Source: Bettongia penicillata ogilbyi
Taxonomy: Eukaryota; Chordata; Mammalia; Diprotodontia; Potoroidae
Length of the DNA: 64,000 nucleotides
Assembly (NCBI GenBank): GCA_023548195.1
Contig: JAJHZJ010000752.1
Coordinates: forward strand, 299,501-363,500
Reading direction: 5' to 3'
Notes under the pieces: generated by a model
Database searches by the model: none
Seen by the model: the letters and a program-made list of their open reading frames with translations, nothing else
Told to the model about the DNA's origin: nothing
Part shown: positions 59,030 to 64,000 of the stretch, in pieces
Numbering within the stretch: position 1 is the first letter of the stretch
Layout: each line of letters begins with the position of its first letter
Program-made: the position numbers and the translations under genes

Positions 59030-59845
59030 AAAAAAATGGAATACTAATGTATAATTGGTGGAATTGTGAATTGATCCTACCACTCTGGAGAGTAATTTAG
59101 AACTACACCAAAAGGTATATAAAACTGTGCATATCCTTTGACCCAGCAATACCAATAATAAGTCTATATCTCAGAGAGATCTACAAAGGGGAAAAGGATA
59201 CACATGTGAAAAAATATTTATAGCAGCTCTTTTTGTAGTGTCAAAGAATTGAAAATTGAGGGGTTATCTGTTAGTTGAGGAATGGCTGAAAAAATTGTGG
59301 TATATGAATTAATGGAATATTATTGTGCCAAAGGAAATGATGAACAGGTGTAAATGAGAGAAATAAAAATGGAAATTTTTACCTGAACTGATGCTGAGTG
59401 AAATGAGCAACATCAGGAGAACATCGTATACAGTAACAGCAACATTGTGAGATGACCAATTTTGATAGATGTAGGTCTTCTCAACAATGTAATGATCTAA
59501 GACAATTCTAAAAGATTCATGATGGAAAATGCTGATCTCATCCAGAGAAATAAAAATGGAATCTGAATGCAAATCAATGCATACTATTTTCTCTTTCTAT
59601 TGTTTTTTTCCTTTCTTGTGTTTTTTTTTCCATTTTGTTCTGTTTTTTTTTTTCTTTCACAACATGACTAATGTGGAATTATATTTAATATGATTGTACA
59701 TGTATAGCCTATATCAGATTGCATGCCATCTTGGGAGGGAGAGAAAAGGGAAGGGGAGAAATTTTGTAGCTCAAGATCTTATAAAAATGAATATTGTAAG
59801 CAAAAATAAATACAAATTAAAAAATAAATTTACGATAAAAAAATC
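59030..59845 (+). mobile_element. 5'-truncated L1 3' end, plus strand
   Basis: It starts within the ORF2 C-terminal region ('ctggagagtaatttagaactac', 'gacccagcaata'). It continues through 'ggaatggctg', 'actgatgctgagtgaaatgagc' and the T-rich 3' UTR, and closes with an A-rich tail (59785-59845). No target duplication is evident. Open frames on the minus strand here are antisense. Confidence 0.88.
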
Positions 59846-59879
59846 TTCAGCCTTCAAATAGAACAGTGAAATGCAAAAA

Positions 59880-60060
59880 GTATTTCGCGTCAAATAACAA
59901 ATATTTAAATTCAAGCTCTTTTACTCAGGAACTATATGACCTTGGACAATCCACTTTACCTCCCTGGACCTCAATTTCCTTAACTCTAAAATGTGTATAA
60001 CAGCAACATCCAACATCCTAAGATTGTGATTAGATAATTAACTAATTACCCTCTCAGGGA
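59880..60060 (+). mobile_element. MIR-like SINE fragment
   Basis: 'aactatatgaccttggacaatccactttacc...cctcaatttccttaactctaaaatg' matches the MIR core order (tgtgaccttgggcaa / cctcagtttcctcatctgtaaaatg). Confidence 0.75.
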
Positions 60061-61889
60061 ATATGTTTCATTTCAATAGAAATCTTTAGCGCCTAATAAT
60101 TTTGTACTTTTAAAGCTCTTAAGCACTACCAAAACAAAGTAATATTATTTGCAATAAATCTTTAACAACAATGAATAAAATCCTGCACAAGAGTTTAACA
60201 AAATTGCCAGAGGGAAGTTTGTGTCCTAGTGTTTTTTTTTTACCACATTTAAGTGCTCAGTAACAGTGCTATCAGTAATGATTTATGAGAGAGTAATTTG
60301 AGCCTGAAAACCAAAAGCAGAGTCAGCAGCAACCTAAAATCCAGATTGAGGGGAGGTAGGAAATACACAGCAAGAGAAATATGACCTACTCTATTGTGGG
60401 CCTAACCTTGGAATAATCATGGGCACTCTCCTATTCTAGTTCACAGAAAGAATTTTTTACGTGTTATTGGTCTGCATCCAAGTTTTAAAATGACAGTCCT
60501 TTCTGAAAGATAATAATGGTTCCAAATTCTTTAGTGGTGTAGAGAATACTTTCCTCACAATAATCTTGTGTAATAGGTAATACTTTATTGTCTTCATTTT
60601 TTCAGAGAACATTTTGTACCTCTGAGAAATAAATTAACTTGTCTAATGGCACACACAACTTGTTTTAAAATGATGTTTTACTCGCAACTTCTAATCCTAC
60701 ATCAGTATTATTTCCACTATACCATGGTGATGATTTTAATTCAATTTTACAATGCAACATTATATTATAGAAAGAAAAAAATCATAGAATTAATCAATTA
60801 TGAATTTTATGAAAAATTAATTGTTCTCATATTTTACTTTTAAGTAATCGTCATTGTGGTATGTCATTATCTGTTTTCTATCAAAGAGGAAATGCATTAG
60901 CCAAAGAAATAACAATGTTATGTTTCACAGTGTATAGATTATGATGACTTAGTTATTGTAAAGGTATAGCAGCAGTCTCTACCCATCTCTCATAGGTTAT
61001 GTATGTGATTGCATGGTTCATCCTTCATTCTCAAGGAGGACCATGAGATCAGAGAGGTGAAAACATGAATTGCCAGTTTGATTTTTTTAATTAAAGGGGA
61101 CATCCCTTCACTCATTTCTTAATGCATCTCTACTTCCATCTCAAGCCACCCTTCACTTTCTTGGATTTATCTTTTAGAGGAGATTGCACTGAATCAAATT
61201 CAATAATCCACAAATGCCAAACTCAATTCCTTTCTCTGCCACAGTGTGACTTTGGTGAAATATTATCTGAGACCTTTATTTTCTCAGTCGTAAGAATGAG
61301 AGATTAAGACTAGTCACTAGATTTTCTTTAAGATCTCCTTTAGATGAAGAAAAAATACATTAAAATATTCCTTTTCCACATACTTCCAAAAGACTGGGAG
61401 GTCGCTAAGTTATTCTGTGCTCAATCCTATATGATCGAACATCTTTTCAAAATGATTTGGATAAAGTTTGAGATGCCATTAGATTTCCATATGACTCAAA
61501 ATGGGTAAGGAACGTTAATATACTGGATACCAGATTCAGAATACAAAATTATGACTAACTGGAAAATTGGGTGAAAACTGATAAAAAGAAATCTAAGAGG
61601 GAAAGTTTGAAGTCTTATGCATTGGACAAGAAATAAAATTTACAATTGAAAAATAGGGAGACACTAGTAGGCACTAGTTCTGGGGGGGAGCAATTATTGA
61701 GCTTTAGTGTACTGTAATATGAGCTAACAATGTAATATGACAGTTGAGAGCCAAACCGATCTTAGCTTTATTTCTCTAAGAGACACAATACACTTGATTG
61801 ATTGAGGAGAATTGGGCAAAAAGATGTCATTTACCGGGAAATGAGAGTTGGCTTCAAGTATATGAAATACTGTCATACCACAGAGAGAG
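60061..61889. other. Gene-free region
   Basis: A MIR-like 3' piece lies near 60530-60660 (a 'cctcacaataatcttgtgtaataggtaatactttattg' segment). No gene is seen. Confidence 0.5.
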
Positions 61890-61913
61890 TTGTAGTAGGA
61901 GTAGGAGTAGGAA

Positions 61914-61979
<66 letters not shown>

Positions 61980-62150
61980 AAGAAGAAGAAGAAGAAGAAG
62001 AAGAAGAAGAAAGAAGAAGAAGAAGAAGAAGAAGAGAAGAAGAAGAAGAAGAAGAAGAAGAAGAAGAAGAAGAAGGAGAAGGAGAAGAAGAAGAAAAAGG
62101 AGAAGAAGAAATAGTAGCAGTAGCAGCAACAGCAGCAGCAGTCAGTAGTT
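61890..62150. repeat. Compound trinucleotide microsatellite (TAG)n-(GAA)n-(AGC)n
   Basis: About 85 bp of TAG/GTA units (61890-61978) pass into about 125 bp of GAA/AAG (61978-62105) with a few GAGAA and GGAGAA phase changes. A short mixed AGC/AAC/AGT block (62110-62150) follows. The predicted poly-Ser, poly-Arg and poly-Leu frames (61798-62152) are artefacts. Confidence 0.97.
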
Positions 62151-62154
62151 AAAT

Positions 62155-62225
62155 GTATATGACATTTACTATGTGCCAGGCATTAGAGTAAACCCATCAC
62201 AATTATTATCTCATTCCATTTTTGT
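62155..62225 (+). mobile_element. MIR/L2-like 3' end fragment
   Basis: 'acatttactatgtgccaggcattagagtaaa...cacaattattatctcattcc' is the typical end of MIR-related repeats. The compound microsatellite lies directly at its 5' side. Confidence 0.65.
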
Positions 62226-63501
62226 TCAACCTAGCTACACATTTTTAATTTTATTCTGCTTTCTTTTACATAAAAGAACTAGAAATAATGAGTAAAATTT
62301 ACAAAAACTAAATTAGTTTTTAGTTATTAAAGGTATCAAAAAACAAAATGATTTCCCTGGAGTTAGAATGAGTTTCCCCTCAGTAGACTTTTCTCAAAAC
62401 CTAGATGAACTCTTCTCATATTTGTTTCAAGATTGTTTCCTTTTTAGGTACATGTTAAATTAGATGACCACTGTTCTTTTTCAGATCTGAGACTTTGTGA
62501 TTCTTGTCATTTTGTCAACTGAAACTGTCAGCAAGGACAAAAAATAGAGATTAATTTTACATTTTAAATCTAAAATGAGTATTACACATTTTGCATAATA
62601 TCATTCGGGAAGATACTCAAATACACTGCTTTCATTTTCTGGAGATTTTTGTTTTTGTGTAGGTGATAAATAATGGCAACTTGTACTCCTAATTATTAGT
62701 GTGTGTGTGTGTGTGTGTGTGTGTATACAGCAAGTAGTACAGCACAAAGGATTGCATTGCTATTTAATATAATGACTTTTAGTTTGAGTATAGTATCTGA
62801 CCAAGCAAAAATTTTGCATGAATTGATTTTGCTTTCAATGAGTTTTTATAACATAAAATATGATTATGTTGTTAGAAAACCAATGTATGATGCAGGTATA
62901 AGAAATTTTCATATCCATAAGTTACTGTGTTTTGGTCATTGGAAAAATTTTAGAAGTATCATGGAGCGTGTGATAGATTCAGAAATTTTATGGAAAACAA
63001 AGTAATATGTTGCTTATCCAACCACAGCATTTATAAAGTAATGTATAAAAATATACCCACCATGTATCTTATACTAAAGGAATACAAGATGTGAATATAT
63101 GCATCACTGCCCTCCAAAGTCCTGACTTTATCTCAATTCAGTGAAATGAACTGAGGATATGTAGGTGAATTTCACAATAATAATTCACTTCAGACTACTG
63201 GATCTACATAAATGACATCGGTTTAGAGGATATGAGATTTTATACTGAGGTAGACAGAGGAATCTGATAGAAGTAATTGAAAAATAAAAAAAATCAGAAA
63301 ATTTGATTATTCCAATTCTGAATAAGCAGGATAAATCTTATCACAAGGATTTATAAAATTTCTTTGGAATTGCCTACACTCATGGATATCTATAACTCTC
63401 TGTCCCTCCTCCCTCTTTAGTAAATGGGTAATAAAAAGGTCATAATTTAATGAATTAGAATAGAATATATAGGAGGAAAATGTTGTGTTTAAAAGACCAT
63501 T
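62226..63501. other. Gene-free region
   Basis: A (GT)n tract lies at 62699-62725. A 100-residue plus-strand frame (62703-63005) begins in it and has no recognised domain. No gene is seen. Confidence 0.5.
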
Positions 63502-64000
63502 GGACTTCTAAGAGGCATAGCCAAGATAAGGCAATAAAAGCAGGGACTTGCTTGATCTCTTCCCCAAAACCCTTCCAAATATATGTAAAAATGACTCTAA
63601 ACAAATTAGAGCTACAGAACCCATAAAATGACAAAGTGACACATAGCCACAGCCCAAGACAACACAGAAGGTCATCAAGAAGGGTACATTACACCAGCCT
63701 GGGAGTGGAGCACAATCCAGTGTGGACCACACCAGCACAGACAGGCCAGAGTATGCCTCAGGTGACTGAATCACTGGAAGCTGTGGCAGTTTGCAGACTT
63801 CTCAACCCACAAATGCCAAAGACAGCAGAGAAGGTTATTAGAAAAACACTGTGTGATGTGAGAGAAAGAAGAGTGTGGTCGGGGTGGGGTCCAGCCCTAG
63901 CCCCAGGGTGCTGGTGGTGGCAGCACCTGTGGAAGTGGCAGCAACAATGGCAGTATTAGTAGCTACTGTGGCAGAGTCTGCTTCTGGAGCTCTGGGCCAC
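63502..64000 (+). mobile_element. 5' end of a LINE-like element, running off the window
   Basis: The sequence begins GGACTTCTAAGAGGCATAGCCAAGAT, a leader-like box. A leader of higher GC than its surroundings follows, with GGTGGTGG and GCAGCA-type blocks. It resembles the leaders of other LINE families in marsupials and differs from the two L1 leader types in this window. No ORF is reached before the end. The class is therefore likely but not proven. Confidence 0.55.

Noticed and set aside
61798..62152. Ser/Arg-rich, Val/Glu-rich and Leu-rich frames of about 90-116 residues
   Set aside because: All three are translations of the trinucleotide microsatellite.

Overview
This window is gene-poor, AT-rich intergenic DNA from a mammal, most likely a marsupial. 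I infer this from the repeats: LINE-1 families whose 5' UTRs open with a GGAGCCAAGATGG-type box, a purine-rich spacer between ORF1 and ORF2, ORF2-less 'half-L1' (HAL1-like) elements with a long pyrimidine/GT-rich 3' UTR, CORE/tRNA-type SINEs, and no Alu, B1 or other eutherian-specific repeats that I can see. I found no host protein-coding exon, tRNA, rRNA or CRISPR array. Nearly every open frame longer than about 100 residues is either a retrotransposon ORF, the antisense of a retrotransposon, or a simple repeat. No database search was possible, so subfamily names are deliberately general.

Layout: 1-7752 is a minus-strand L1 (3' end beyond the window, 5' end at 7752) split by a plus-strand L1 (196-4651) that is bounded by a 12-bp target-site duplication and is internally rearranged. 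7753-13106 holds no gene, only AT/GTAT and GA microsatellites. 13107-15048 is a plus-strand HAL1-like element. 15738-16422 looks like a solo LTR on the minus strand. 16600-17395 is an old L1 3' fragment. 19861-21860 is a second, 5'-truncated HAL1-like element (minus). 23580-25110 looks like a very old minus-strand L1 body.

27340-42270 is the showpiece: an ancient interspersed repeat split by a 14.1-kb nest. The outer layer is a minus-strand L1 with its 3' end at about 27804 and its 5' end at about 41931, flanked by imperfect duplicates of AAGGGCTTTTTAAA. Inside it lie a 5'-truncated minus-strand L1, itself split by a plus-strand L1 (30697-34785, perfect 13-bp duplication), and, at a separate site, a complete 3.0-kb minus-strand HAL1-like element (36020-39022, perfect 13-bp duplication). 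A block of about 740 bp at 40736-41476 is unassigned.

42271-49829 is mostly unique sequence with a tRNA-derived SINE (45308-45570), a hAT-type MITE (45709-45915) and decayed L1 pieces. 49830-55761 is a decayed but full-length plus-strand L1 that still shows a recognisable reverse-transcriptase active-site motif. 58575-58830 is a second hAT-type MITE, followed by a CORE-SINE and an L1 3' end. 61890-62150 is a large GTA/GAA/GCA compound microsatellite, and 63502-64000 is the 5' end of another LINE-like element that runs off the window.

No genes here work together in a host pathway. The biology is retrotransposon: L1 encodes ORF1p (coiled-coil RNA-binding protein) and ORF2p (endonuclease and reverse transcriptase). 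The ORF2-less HAL1-like elements presumably relied on ORF2p in trans. Every copy in the window looks dead, carrying nonsense changes, frameshifts or deletions.
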